Shown here: piece by piece, positions 13,450 to 21,575 of the stretch
Position numbering within the stretch: position 1 is the first letter of the stretch
Layout of the letters: each line of letters begins with the position of its first letter
Assembly: GCA_964426075.1 (NCBI GenBank)
Contig: CAYROP010000003.1
Span: 1-41,075, forward strand
Direction: 5' to 3'
Origin: CAYQLK01 sp964426075
GTDB taxonomy: Bacteria; Patescibacteriota; Microgenomatia; CAYQLK01
DNA length: 41,075 bases
Position numbers and translations under genes: made by a program
Notes under the pieces: model-generated
What the model was told of the DNA's origin: nothing
The model's database searches: none
What the model saw: the letters and a program-made list of their open reading frames with translations, nothing else

Positions 13450-14616
13450 TTGAGCTTATTAGTTGAGAAAACCTCTTTGGATATGGTCACAAATAATGTT
13501 ACGGTTGCTGCAATTGCTGGTGGATCTGCGTCAGGCAAAACTAGTGAGGTTGCAGATAAATTGGTTAAAGTTTTTAACGACAGGTCGGCGCTACTATCGA
13601 TGGATGACTATAGTTTGGGTAGTGAGTATGTTAGACAGTTAGTCGAGGCAGGAGTTGATATTAATTATGACATGCCAAGTTATATTGATATTGATTTGTT
13701 AGCTAGACACATTGCAATGCTAAAAAGAGGTATTGCGGTTTGGGCGCCAGTATTTGATTTTAAGACTGGAGAGAGTTCTTCGAAGAAGAGATTGGTAGAA
13801 CCAAAACCGTTAATTGTGGTTGAAGGATTGTTTGCATTAGACCAGAGAATTGCTGCTCAAGCAGACTCTCGGGTTTTTGTGGATATAAGCATGCATGGTA
13901 GGGCCCTAAGAAGATTGTTTAGAGATGTAACAAGAACCAGCATGGTGCCAAATGATATTTTGAAGTATTTTGCTGAAGTAGTTGATCCAATGCATGAAAA
14001 ATATGTTCAGACTACTCGCAGACAGGCAGATTTGGTCATAGAAAATGAATACGACCCAAGTCTTGAGTCTGGAAATGCTGGGAAAAAAGAGACACAAATT
14101 AAGTTTCAAACAACTGTGTCTGAGGCAGATTTGTTGGGAATGGGTGCGAAATTAATTGGAAGATATAAACAAGAAGATAGTTATTATGAACCGGTGGATA
14201 AGAACTTGCGAGAACGGGGTGAGAGTTTAAGGATTAGACGAGAAAACGGTCGAACATTTTTCACATATAAAGGTCCCAAGGTAGAAGGTGAAGTAAGAAA
14301 AAGGGATAGATTTGACGCTGAAATAGATAAAGCAACGGCAGAAGTTTTTGCACGAAGATACGGGAAATGTGTAATGGATTTGGTTAAAGATCGAATGGTT
14401 TATAAGATTGGTAATATCAGTGTTGCAATTGATTCAGGGATATTAAGAATGTCAGAAGATGGAAGTGAATCCTTACCCGATCATGTTGAAGTTTGTTTCG
14501 ATGGTGATGACATCAAGGATAGTGATAGGATGGTTTTAGAGGAGTTAGGATTCAATATGAATGAAGCGGTTTTGGAATCGTATCAAGATTTATTAACTGG
14601 AAGTGTTGAGTTATGA
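13450..14616 (+). CDS. P-loop uridine-kinase-like / CYTH fusion protein (388 aa)
   Basis: The N-terminal domain has Walker A GGSASGKT (residues 24-31), LSMDDYS, a substrate loop around residues 80-110, LIVVEGLFAL, and an Arg-rich lid RALRRLFRDVTRTS. That is the uridine kinase/phosphoribulokinase fold. From about residue 213 a CYTH domain follows, with RIRRENG, FFTYKGP, EVRKRDRF, VAIDSGI and HVEVCF. The CYTH signature is degenerate: ETQIK (214-218) has Gln in place of the second Glu. Plant TTM1/TTM2 proteins have a similar kinase-CYTH order. The TTG at 13450 is close to AGAAGG, and the ATG at 13483 is an alternative start. It overlaps the next gene by four bases. Confidence 0.85.
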   Translation: MSLLVEKTSLDMVTNNVTVAAIAGGSASGKTSEVADKLVKVFNDRSALLSMDDYSLGSEYVRQLVEAGVDINYDMPSYIDIDLLARHIAMLKRGIAVWAPVFDFKTGESSSKKRLVEPKPLIVVEGLFALDQRIAAQADSRVFVDISMHGRALRRLFRDVTRTSMVPNDILKYFAEVVDPMHEKYVQTTRRQADLVIENEYDPSLESGNAGKKETQIKFQTTVSEADLLGMGAKLIGRYKQEDSYYEPVDKNLRERGESLRIRRENGRTFFTYKGPKVEGEVRKRDRFDAEIDKATAEVFARRYGKCVMDLVKDRMVYKIGNISVAIDSGILRMSEDGSESLPDHVEVCFDGDDIKDSDRMVLEELGFNMNEAVLESYQDLLTGSVEL

Positions 14617-15164
14617 AGAGAAAGACTATTGGCGTCAAGATTCATCACATAAATATTAGGCAGAGTATTTCAATAATTTTACTCAAATTAGTTCTGCTTG
14701 AGGTTTTGTTTGCGTCTGGGTTTTTGTTTGTGTATTTTAGTTTTGGTAATGAGTTGGTTGTGAGAAGTGTGATGGGTTTAGTTGAGAGTTTGTTTGGTTG
14801 GATCTTTTTGTTTTTGGTTTTTGTCAAAATTTATATGACGATTTATATAATCCTCGATTGGTTGAATATGTATTACGAGGTGAATGGGGAGTATATCTAC
14901 CTTAGAAAAGGAGTAATTTGGACAACTGAGCAGAAATTTGCGATTGCAAATTTTGGCGATGTGACATTGGAGCAGAATTTGATGGGAAGGATTTTTAACT
15001 TTGGCAATATTAGGATTTTTGATACAGAGTTAAAAAGAGATTTTTTGCTCTATTTAATACACAATCCAAACAAATATTACGAAATTTTAAGTTCGATTTC
15101 TCCATCGGGAGATAAAGAAAAAAAAGTAATTCGTCAGCATTTTAGCTCCGATATTGATCTTTAG
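14613..15164 (+). CDS. Membrane protein with bacterial PH-like domain (183 aa)
   Basis: Two hydrophobic segments (residues about 17-44 and 55-88) precede a cytosolic domain with YYEVNGEYIYLRKGVIW, FAIANFGDVTLEQNLMGRIF and FGNIRIFDTELKRDF. These strands match the bacterial PH (YdbS/YdbT-type) pattern. Its start overlaps the fusion gene stop (ATGA), so the two are co-translated. It may tether the kinase-CYTH protein to the membrane; plant counterparts carry their own membrane helix. That partnership is inferred from position only. Confidence 0.75.
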   Translation: MKRKTIGVKIHHINIRQSISIILLKLVLLEVLFASGFLFVYFSFGNELVVRSVMGLVESLFGWIFLFLVFVKIYMTIYIILDWLNMYYEVNGEYIYLRKGVIWTTEQKFAIANFGDVTLEQNLMGRIFNFGNIRIFDTELKRDFLLYLIHNPNKYYEILSSISPSGDKEKKVIRQHFSSDIDL

Positions 15165-15168
15165 AATA

Positions 15169-15197
15169 TTGACACCTAATTGGCACTGTAGTATATT
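15169..15197 (+). promoter_or_regulatory. Promoter of the hsp20 gene
   Basis: -35 TTGACA (15169-15174), 17-base spacer, -10 TATATT (15192-15197). The -35 matches consensus and the -10 overlaps the CIRCE repeat. Confidence 0.88.
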
Positions 15198-15206
15198 GAG
15201 TGCTAA
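15180..15206. promoter_or_regulatory. CIRCE operator (HrcA binding site)
   Basis: Arms TTGGCACTG (15180-15188) and GAGTGCTAA (15198-15206) with a nine-base spacer match the CIRCE pattern TTAGCACTC-N9-GAGTGCTAA, with two mismatches in the left arm. It covers the spacer and -10 of the promoter, as expected for repression by HrcA. Confidence 0.88.
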
Positions 15207-15237
15207 ATAGATAATTAATGCAAAGGAGGTGAAAGAT

Positions 15238-15663
15238 ATGGCGATTGTTAAGTGGAATCCATGGAATTTGTCATCGATGTTGGATGATGATTGGGATATG
15301 CAGACTTTACCAACAAGAGTTGGTCAGGGGTTGAATGTGTATGAAACAGAAGATTCGATTGTTGCAGAAGCGGCAATGCCTGGTATTAGTGAAAAAGACA
15401 TTGAGGTAAGTGTTGATGATGGAGTCGTGCATGTAACCGGGTCGTCCTCTTTGACAAAAGAGAACAAAGATGGGAGAAGATATTTCATGTCCAGTATGGC
15501 TTCGACATTTAATTACTCTTTCAGACTTCCTGAAGGGGTAGCTAGTGATAAAGAGCCAAAAGCAGAAGTTGAACATGGAGTTCTTTATCTGACTTTTCCA
15601 AAAGCAGCAAAAACTGAGCCTAAAAAAATCAAAGTTGGGGTTCGTGGGGAAAAGAAGGCTTAA
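15238..15663 (+). CDS. Small heat-shock protein Hsp20 (alpha-crystallin family)
   Basis: The frame opens at a GTG at 15229, but AAAGGAGGT at 15221-15229 places the real start at the ATG at 15238, giving 141 aa. The alpha-crystallin domain spans residues about 33-135: LNVYETEDSIVAEAAMPGI, VSVDDGVVHVTG, then FRLPEGV and the terminal AEVEHGVLYLTFPKA. The C-terminal Ile-Lys-Val replaces the usual I-x-I anchor. It is an ATP-independent holdase. It is regulated by a CIRCE operator and is one of the few AT-rich genes here with a strong Shine-Dalgarno sequence. Confidence 0.93.
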   Translation: MAIVKWNPWNLSSMLDDDWDMQTLPTRVGQGLNVYETEDSIVAEAAMPGISEKDIEVSVDDGVVHVTGSSSLTKENKDGRRYFMSSMASTFNYSFRLPEGVASDKEPKAEVEHGVLYLTFPKAAKTEPKKIKVGVRGEKKA

Positions 15664-15695
15664 GGAAATATTAAGTTTGGTTAACTAAAATAAAG

Positions 15696-15729
15696 CCGAT
15701 ACAGTTTTTAATAAGCTGTGTCGGTTTTG
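15696..15729 (+). terminator. Terminator after hsp20
   Basis: Stem CCGATACAG/CTGTGTCGG with an 11-base loop followed by a short T-rich run. Confidence 0.75.
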
Positions 15730-15800
15730 TTGTTTGGTAGCCAAAATTATCACAGCTATCGGGTTGAAATCTTATAAATAGTGAGTTTATATGGAGGTAT

Positions 15801-16607
15801 ATGGAAAATAAAACGCCAACGGATCAGCTAGTTAATTTAAAAGGTAAGACCGCCATTGTTACTGGTGGTGCGGTTGGGATAGGTTTGGGAATTGTTACCC
15901 GACTGGCCGAAGCAGGAGCATCGGTAATGGTCGCTGATTTGAATAAAGAAAATGCCGATAAAGAAGCAAGTGAGCTAACTCAAAAGGGTTTTAAGGTTAA
16001 AGCTTTGGCGTGTGATGTTTCAGCAGAGCAGGCTGTAGAAAATTTAGTTACACAAACCGTGAATGAGTTTGGATCTATAGATATTTTGGTAAACAATGCT
16101 GGCATCTATCCAAATATTCCGTTGTCAAAAATGAATACCGAGGATTTTATGCGGGTTATTGATGTTAATCTTAAGAGTGTTTATCTGACTACTAAACATG
16201 TTTCGGAACAAATGATCAAACAAGCAAATGGTGGAAAAATAATTAATGTGACATCGATTGATGCGATTCATCCATCAATGATTGGTTTGGCTCATTATGA
16301 TGCCTCTAAGCATGGTGTTTGGGGTTTTACAAAAAATTCGGCACTAGAGCTTGCTCAGCACAAGATTTGGGTAAACGCAATTGCTCCGGGAGGAATTGCT
16401 ACCCCAGGTGTTCAGGCTGGTTCAGGCGGCTCGGTTCCACCAGAAGAAATGGCTAAGATGATCGAAGCTTTTATGGCAAATATTCCTATGCGCCGAATGG
16501 GTGATCCGGACGAGATTGGGAAAGTTGCGTTATTTTTGGCCTCAGATATGTCTTCATATATGACTGGTTCGCAGATCGTAGTAGATGGTGGGGCTTTACT
16601 TAGCTAA
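15801..16607 (+). CDS. Short-chain dehydrogenase/reductase (268 aa)
   Basis: Classical SDR: the NAD(P)-binding TGGAVGIG (residues about 21-28), acidic Asp after VMVADL, NNAG motif, catalytic Ser in NVTSIDA, and YDASK (Tyr and Lys of the active site). The C-terminus DPDEIGKVALFLASDMSSYMTGSQIVVDGG is typical of FabG/glucose-dehydrogenase-like members. The Asp after the second strand favours NAD over NADP. Substrate unknown. ATG start with GGAGG three bases upstream. Single gene between hsp20 and ychF. Confidence 0.9.
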   Translation: MENKTPTDQLVNLKGKTAIVTGGAVGIGLGIVTRLAEAGASVMVADLNKENADKEASELTQKGFKVKALACDVSAEQAVENLVTQTVNEFGSIDILVNNAGIYPNIPLSKMNTEDFMRVIDVNLKSVYLTTKHVSEQMIKQANGGKIINVTSIDAIHPSMIGLAHYDASKHGVWGFTKNSALELAQHKIWVNAIAPGGIATPGVQAGSGGSVPPEEMAKMIEAFMANIPMRRMGDPDEIGKVALFLASDMSSYMTGSQIVVDGGALLS

Positions 16608-16643
16608 GAGAAAAATACCAAAGTAAAATTCAGACTTTTCTGT

Positions 16644-16656
16644 TATAAATATCGCC
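16644..16656 (+). promoter_or_regulatory. Extended -10 promoter of ychF, probably leaderless
   Basis: TGT followed by TATAAA (16644-16649) lies seven bases before the ATG at 16657, and no ribosome binding site is present. Confidence 0.55.
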
Positions 16657-17736
16657 ATGAATTTAAGTGTGGGTTTGGTTGGGTTTCCTAATGTTGGTAA
16701 ATCGACATTGTTTAATGCGCTTTTAGGGCGGGTAGTTGCTGATGCAAGTAATTATCCATTTTGTACTATTGAGCCGAATGTTGGAATTGTTGAGGTTGAC
16801 GATAAGAGATTGGAAGTTTTGAAAAAAATTACAGAGGAGACAGAAGGATTGGATGGTGGTTTTAAACTGATTCCGGCTGTTGTGGAGTTTGTTGATATTG
16901 CTGGTCTTGTGCAGGGGGCGTCGACTGGTGAAGGGTTGGGAAATAAGTTTTTGTCACATATCCGTGAAGTTGATGCGATCGCTTTGGTTCTAAGGGATTT
17001 TGCTGATAGTAATGTGATTAGATCTGGTTCAACAACGCCAAAAGATGATAAAGAAATATTATTAGCAGAGCTTGCTATTAAAGATTTGGAAACTGTAACA
17101 GATGCAATATCTAGACTGGTAGCAAAAGCAAAATCACCAGCGTTTACTAAAGAAGAGAGGGAAAAATTGACGATCTTGGAAAATGTCCAAGTAAATCTTA
17201 ATCAGGGTAAATCAGCAGTACTCGGTTTAGGGGATGAAGAAAAGTTGACGATTAAAGAGTTTAATTTGTTAACTGCTAAACCAGTAATTGAGGTAATTAA
17301 CTGTGACGAAGCGGAACTGAGTAAACCATTGGAAGCAAATCAGATCAGATTGTGTGCCAAAACTGAGTTTGAATTAACTGAGCTTAGTGAAGAAGAAAGA
17401 GAGATGTTTAGGCAGGATTGGGCTAATTTGGATGGGGTTGGTCTGGATGCTCTGATTACGAAAGCTTATGAAGTTTTAGGATATATTTCATTTTTTACTG
17501 CTGGGCCAAAAGAGGTTAGGGCTTGGACAATACCTAATGGTGCTACTGCACCTCAGGCTGCAGGAGTAATTCATACTGACTTTGAGAAGAAATTTATAAG
17601 AGCTGATGTGGTTAGTTATGATAGTTTTGTGGAATGTCATGGTTATCTGGGATGTAAAGAAAAAGGGAAGTCAAGAATGGAAGGGCGTGACTATGTAGTT
17701 AGTGATGGGGATTTGATGATTTTTCATCATAGTTGA
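16657..17736 (+). CDS. ychF: Ribosome-associated GTPase/ATPase YchF
   Basis: Obg-family G domain: G1 GFPNVGKST (residues about 9-17), DIAGLVQGAS for G3, and an unusual NCDE in place of NKxD, which is known to give YchF its ATP preference. The C-terminal TGS-like domain (FFTAGPKEVRAWTIPNG, HTDFEKKFIRADV) is intact. 359 aa is the normal length. It binds the ribosome and is tied to translation and stress. It stands just upstream of rpsF. Confidence 0.95.
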   Translation: MNLSVGLVGFPNVGKSTLFNALLGRVVADASNYPFCTIEPNVGIVEVDDKRLEVLKKITEETEGLDGGFKLIPAVVEFVDIAGLVQGASTGEGLGNKFLSHIREVDAIALVLRDFADSNVIRSGSTTPKDDKEILLAELAIKDLETVTDAISRLVAKAKSPAFTKEEREKLTILENVQVNLNQGKSAVLGLGDEEKLTIKEFNLLTAKPVIEVINCDEAELSKPLEANQIRLCAKTEFELTELSEEEREMFRQDWANLDGVGLDALITKAYEVLGYISFFTAGPKEVRAWTIPNGATAPQAAGVIHTDFEKKFIRADVVSYDSFVECHGYLGCKEKGKSRMEGRDYVVSDGDLMIFHHS

Positions 17737-17798
17737 ACTGCTATACTTTTCTTGATATGATGTGCGCCGCTTACATACAAATCTAATTTTTAAGATAA

Positions 17799-18128
17799 AT
17801 GTTATTTAATTACGAACTTACATTGATGACTGCTGGCAGTTTGGCTGAGGCAGAATCTAAAAAGATTATTGAAAAAGTAAAAAAACTTCTTCCGAAAGAA
17901 GTAAATATTGTTAAAGAGGATGATTGGGGTATTCGTGATTTGGCCTATCACATTGATAAAAATGCCAAGGCTAGAATGGTTCAAATTCATTTTGTGTCTG
18001 AATCAGCGCCGATTAAAGATTTAAACAAATCTCTAAATATTGAGGAAGGTTTGATGAGATATTTACTGCTTAAGCACAATCCTGTTAAAGAGGGCAAGGT
18101 TGAACCATTAGCAAAAAAGAAAAAGTAA
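17799..18128 (+). CDS. rpsF: Small ribosomal subunit protein bS6
   Basis: 109 aa. It starts FNYELTLMTAG, with the W-G-x-R-D-L-A-Y strand (about residues 45-52) and YLLLKHNPV near the end, typical of bS6. It is followed by ssb and rpsR in the conserved order. bS6 pairs with bS18 on the 30S platform. No Shine-Dalgarno sequence; AATTTTTAAGATAA precedes the ATG. Confidence 0.95.
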   Translation: MLFNYELTLMTAGSLAEAESKKIIEKVKKLLPKEVNIVKEDDWGIRDLAYHIDKNAKARMVQIHFVSESAPIKDLNKSLNIEEGLMRYLLLKHNPVKEGKVEPLAKKKK

Positions 18129-18189
18129 TTTTAAAAAAACCCTAAAAAGTGATAAAGTACAACAGATTATAAGAAACTAAACAAAAAAT

Positions 18190-18762
18190 ATGGCAGCACG
18201 CGGTTCGCTCAACAAAGTAATGTTAATTGGAAATCTAACTCGTGATCCTGAACTTAGATATACACCTCAGGGTAACGCGGTTTGTAGTTTTTCTGTGGCA
18301 ACTAACCGAAGTTGGCAACCATCCGAGGGTGGAGAGCGCCGTGAAGAGACTGAATTCCACCGTGTTGTCGCTTGGAACAAGCTAGGTGAGTTGTGTTCTC
18401 AGCTTTTGACAAAGGGGCGCAAGGTTTATGTAGAAGGTAGGTTGCAGACTCGTAATTGGCAGACTGCTGATGGACAAAATCGTCAGACAACAGAAGTTGT
18501 GATTACGGATATGAATTTGTTGGATTCTCGAAAGAATTATGAGTCAGGTGGTTCAGGTGCTGGTGAAGTTGAAGAATTTGTGGCAGAAGGTACTGGTGGA
18601 GTTATGGATGATTACAGTCAGTTAGAGGATGTAACTGTTGAAGAGCTTGATGAAACACCTGTCGAAATGGTTGATGAGGGTGGAGATGTTTCAGAGAAGC
18701 CGGCTAAAACAAAAAAAACTAAGCAGGATGTAGTCGAGTCAGATGATGATTTGCCTTTTTAA
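18190..18762 (+). CDS. ssb: Single-stranded DNA-binding protein
   Basis: OB fold in residues 1-115: LNKVMLIGNLTRDPELRYTP, FSVATNRSW, EFHRVVAWNKLGELC, GRKVYVEGRLQTR. A long acidic tail follows and ends DDDLPF, the interaction tip for recombination and repair partners. 190 aa. It lies between rpsF and rpsR, the usual position. The ATG is preceded by an A-rich stretch without a Shine-Dalgarno sequence. Confidence 0.97.
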   Translation: MAARGSLNKVMLIGNLTRDPELRYTPQGNAVCSFSVATNRSWQPSEGGERREETEFHRVVAWNKLGELCSQLLTKGRKVYVEGRLQTRNWQTADGQNRQTTEVVITDMNLLDSRKNYESGGSGAGEVEEFVAEGTGGVMDDYSQLEDVTVEELDETPVEMVDEGGDVSEKPAKTKKTKQDVVESDDDLPF

Positions 18763-18777
18763 GTAAAAGAATAAAAA

Positions 18778-18999
18778 ATGAGACCAAAACCAGAATTTAG
18801 AAAACCATCAAAATCTCCGATTACCGACGATAAGGAAATCGTTTGGAGTAATGTTGATCTTCTGAAAAAATTTGTTTCTGACCGGGGTAAGATTTTTCCT
18901 GCTGCTAGAAGTGGACTTACCGCTAAACAGCAGAGGCTTTTGACTCGTGCTGTAAAGAATGCCCGTTTTATGGCAATGATGTCGTACACAGAAAAGTAG
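18778..18999 (+). CDS. rpsR: Small ribosomal subunit protein bS18
   Basis: 73 aa. KEIVWSNVDLLKKFVSDRGKIFPAARSGLTAKQQRLLTRAVKNAR matches the bS18 core, including the R-G-K-I-x-P-A-R-x-x-G-x-x-A-K-x-Q-R block. It is the last gene of rpsF-ssb-rpsR. It lies just before a short palindrome (TGGCAATATTGCCA, 18-31 bases into the next intergenic gap) that has no T run. Confidence 0.95.
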   Translation: MRPKPEFRKPSKSPITDDKEIVWSNVDLLKKFVSDRGKIFPAARSGLTAKQQRLLTRAVKNARFMAMMSYTEK

Positions 19000-19109
19000 A
19001 TTTTTTGAACTTCGCCTTGGCAATATTGCCAGTAATGTTAGGTGATTATTAAGTTTTGACGGTTAAAATTTCTTTACAGTTAATGTAGTATAGTAGGAGT
19101 TCGTTTATT

Positions 19110-20378
19110 GTGAAAACAATGTCTGAAAAGATAAAAAAACTGCCACCAAAGAAGATTTTATTACCTAAGCCAAGAAGTTTTGGGTTACTGAAATATATAT
19201 TTTTTATTGCGGTTGTATCGTTACTTTCGTTCGTTGCAGGATATAAAGCATCCGGTAAAGAAATACAGACAAAACTTTCTCCAGCTATTAGTTCAAGTGA
19301 AATTGCAAATAAATCTAACTCAAGTGGGTTGGATTTTGCGAGATTTTGGGAAGTTTGGGACACCTTAAACAAAACTTACTACGATAAGACTAAAATTGAT
19401 TCAAATAAAATGCTTGAAGGGGCGATTTCTGGTATGGTTCGCTCGCTTGGTGATCCGTACACTTCCTATTTGCCAAAAGAGGACAATCAGGCAATAAATG
19501 AGGATTTGGATGGTAGTTTTGAGGGTGTTGGTATGGAATTGGGTTATTCTGAGGATCAGCAATTGATTGTGGTTTCGCCGATTGAAAATTCTCCCGCGAT
19601 TAGGGCAGGGGTTAAATCAAAAGATAGAATACTAGCTATTGATGGAGCTGATACTTCTGGGATTACTTTGCCTGAGGCGGTTAAAAAAATAAGAGGTAAG
19701 TCAGGCACAAAAGTTAGTCTTAAATTACTAAGTGATGGAGAGATTGTTGCAAAAGATGTTGATTTGGTTAGAGCAACAATTAATATTCCTTCTTTGGTTC
19801 TTAGTTTTAGGGATGGATATGGAATTATCAAGATTAATAAGTTTGGAGAAAAGACTAATAGTGAGTGGGATAAGGCGGTCGGACAGGTTTTGGCCCAAAA
19901 ATCAAAAGGGTTAATTGTCGATGTTAGAAATAATCCAGGTGGATATCTAAATAGTGCAGTTTATTTGGGTTCAGAGTTTACTGATGGAACAGTAGTCATA
20001 CAAGAGGGTATTAATGGTGTTAAGAAAAACTATGACGCGGATAGAAAAGGCAAACTAATTGGCGTGCCGGTTGTGGTTCTTATTAATGAGGGTTCGGCCT
20101 CAGCGTCAGAGATATTAGCTGGAGCTGTCAAGGTACAGGCTAAGGGTAGTTTGGTGGGTAAAAAATCTTTTGGTAAAGGAACAATTCAAGAAGTACAGGA
20201 TTTTGATAATGGTGCTGGACTTCATGTAACGATTGCAAAATGGCTTTTGCCTAATGGTGAATGGATAAACGGTAAGGGTATTACGCCTGATTATGAAGTT
20301 GAGATGACTGCTGAGGATATAAAGGCTGAAAAAGATCCACAATTGGATAAGGCATTGGAAGTTATAAAATCTAAATAA
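19110..20378 (+). CDS. ctpA: C-terminal processing peptidase, S41 family
   Basis: One N-terminal membrane anchor (residues about 27-47). A PDZ domain follows (GVGMELGYSEDQQLIVVSP, SPAIRAGVKSKDRILAIDG). The S41 protease core has DVRNNPGGYLNSAV and the Ser of GSASASE, with Lys in KKSFGKGT, the Ser-Lys dyad. Acts outside the membrane on C-termini of envelope proteins. GTG start (ATG at 19119 is possible). It is followed three bases later by an HtrA protease, so the two form an envelope quality-control operon. Confidence 0.93.
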   Translation: MKTMSEKIKKLPPKKILLPKPRSFGLLKYIFFIAVVSLLSFVAGYKASGKEIQTKLSPAISSSEIANKSNSSGLDFARFWEVWDTLNKTYYDKTKIDSNKMLEGAISGMVRSLGDPYTSYLPKEDNQAINEDLDGSFEGVGMELGYSEDQQLIVVSPIENSPAIRAGVKSKDRILAIDGADTSGITLPEAVKKIRGKSGTKVSLKLLSDGEIVAKDVDLVRATINIPSLVLSFRDGYGIIKINKFGEKTNSEWDKAVGQVLAQKSKGLIVDVRNNPGGYLNSAVYLGSEFTDGTVVIQEGINGVKKNYDADRKGKLIGVPVVVLINEGSASASEILAGAVKVQAKGSLVGKKSFGKGTIQEVQDFDNGAGLHVTIAKWLLPNGEWINGKGITPDYEVEMTAEDIKAEKDPQLDKALEVIKSK

Positions 20379-20381
20379 CTT

Positions 20382-21575
20382 ATGGAAGAAAATACTTCTA
20401 ATAATTACACAAAAAAAAGAGCAAACGTCTTGTCTTTTATTAAAAACCCAAGTGCGGTGTTAATAATCGTGGCAGTTGTAGTTGTTGGTCTGGTTATCTA
20501 TTTGCAAAATTCAGGTCGGGTGGATTTTAGATCCTTAGAAAAAAAACAACAAAGCGTATCGGACTCAAGTTCGAAAGAAAAAATAAAAGTTTTGCCTGAA
20601 GAATCATTAGTTATTGATGTGGTTAAACAGACAAGTCCGTCGATTGTTTCAATTGTTGTACAACGATCGGGGGTACCCAATCTTTTTTCACCATTTAGTG
20701 GAGGCCAACCACAAGAGTCGGGCATTGGAACTGGATTTGCAGTTGATAAGAATTTGATTTTGACGAATAAGCATGTAGTGGCGGCTGGTGGAAAATTTAC
20801 GGCTGTAGCTAAAGATAAAGATGGAGAAGAAAAAGAGTATAAGGTAACAGAAATAAACATGGATCCCTTTAATGATTTGGCAATATTAAAAATTGAAGAG
20901 GATAATTTGGTTCCTTTGACTCTAGGAGATTCTGATGGTTTGCAGGTTGGTCAATTAGTTATAGCAGTTGGAAATGCGCTAGGGCAATTTGATAACACAG
21001 TAACGACTGGGGTGGTGTCTGGACTTGGTCGAGGTATAACAGCCTCTGATCCTTTTGAGTCAATAGCTGAACGGCTAGATAATCTTATTCAAACTGATGC
21101 TGCGATTAATCCTGGTAATTCTGGAGGTCCATTACTTAACTCAAGTGGTCAAGTAATAGGAATTAATACTGCGGTTGCTGGTGCCCAGAATATTGGTTTC
21201 GCGATTCCAATCAAAGTCGCTGTTGAACTGTTAGACGGATTTAAGCGAGATGGTGGAAAAATTGTAAGACCATTCTTGGGCGTTTCGTACACGGTAATAA
21301 CAAGAGAAGTTGCAATTCTTAATGAACTCCCAGAGGGAATATATGTTGAGTCGGTAACAATTGATAGTGCCGCCGATAAGGCTGGTTTGGTTGAGGGTGA
21401 CATTATTACTTCAATAGACGGACAAAAACTTGACGATAAAAATCAGTTATCAGAGATCGTTAGAAAGAAAAAAGTTGGAGATACGGTTACAGTTAGTTTG
21501 TATCGTGATGGCGAGAAGTCAGAAATGCAGATAAAACTTGAAGCTGCTCCAGAAGAGATTACTCGATCGAACTAA
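20382..21575 (+). CDS. HtrA/DegP-type serine protease with PDZ domain
   Basis: N-terminal membrane segment (about residues 26-44). Trypsin-like domain with catalytic His in LTNKHVV, Asp in FNDLAIL and Ser in NPGNSGGPL. One C-terminal PDZ domain (GIYVESVTIDSAADKAGLVEGDIITSIDG). This matches single-PDZ, membrane-anchored HtrA proteins. It degrades or refolds damaged envelope proteins. It lies directly after ctpA, and its 3' end overlaps the convergent MFS gene by four bases. Confidence 0.95.
   Translation: MEENTSNNYTKKRANVLSFIKNPSAVLIIVAVVVVGLVIYLQNSGRVDFRSLEKKQQSVSDSSSKEKIKVLPEESLVIDVVKQTSPSIVSIVVQRSGVPNLFSPFSGGQPQESGIGTGFAVDKNLILTNKHVVAAGGKFTAVAKDKDGEEKEYKVTEINMDPFNDLAILKIEEDNLVPLTLGDSDGLQVGQLVIAVGNALGQFDNTVTTGVVSGLGRGITASDPFESIAERLDNLIQTDAAINPGNSGGPLLNSSGQVIGINTAVAGAQNIGFAIPIKVAVELLDGFKRDGGKIVRPFLGVSYTVITREVAILNELPEGIYVESVTIDSAADKAGLVEGDIITSIDGQKLDDKNQLSEIVRKKKVGDTVTVSLYRDGEKSEMQIKLEAAPEEITRSN

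Noticed and set aside
19018..19031. Terminator after rpsR at the palindrome TGGCAATATTGCCA
   Set aside because: The stem is short, largely A/T in its core and has no T run, so it may be chance.
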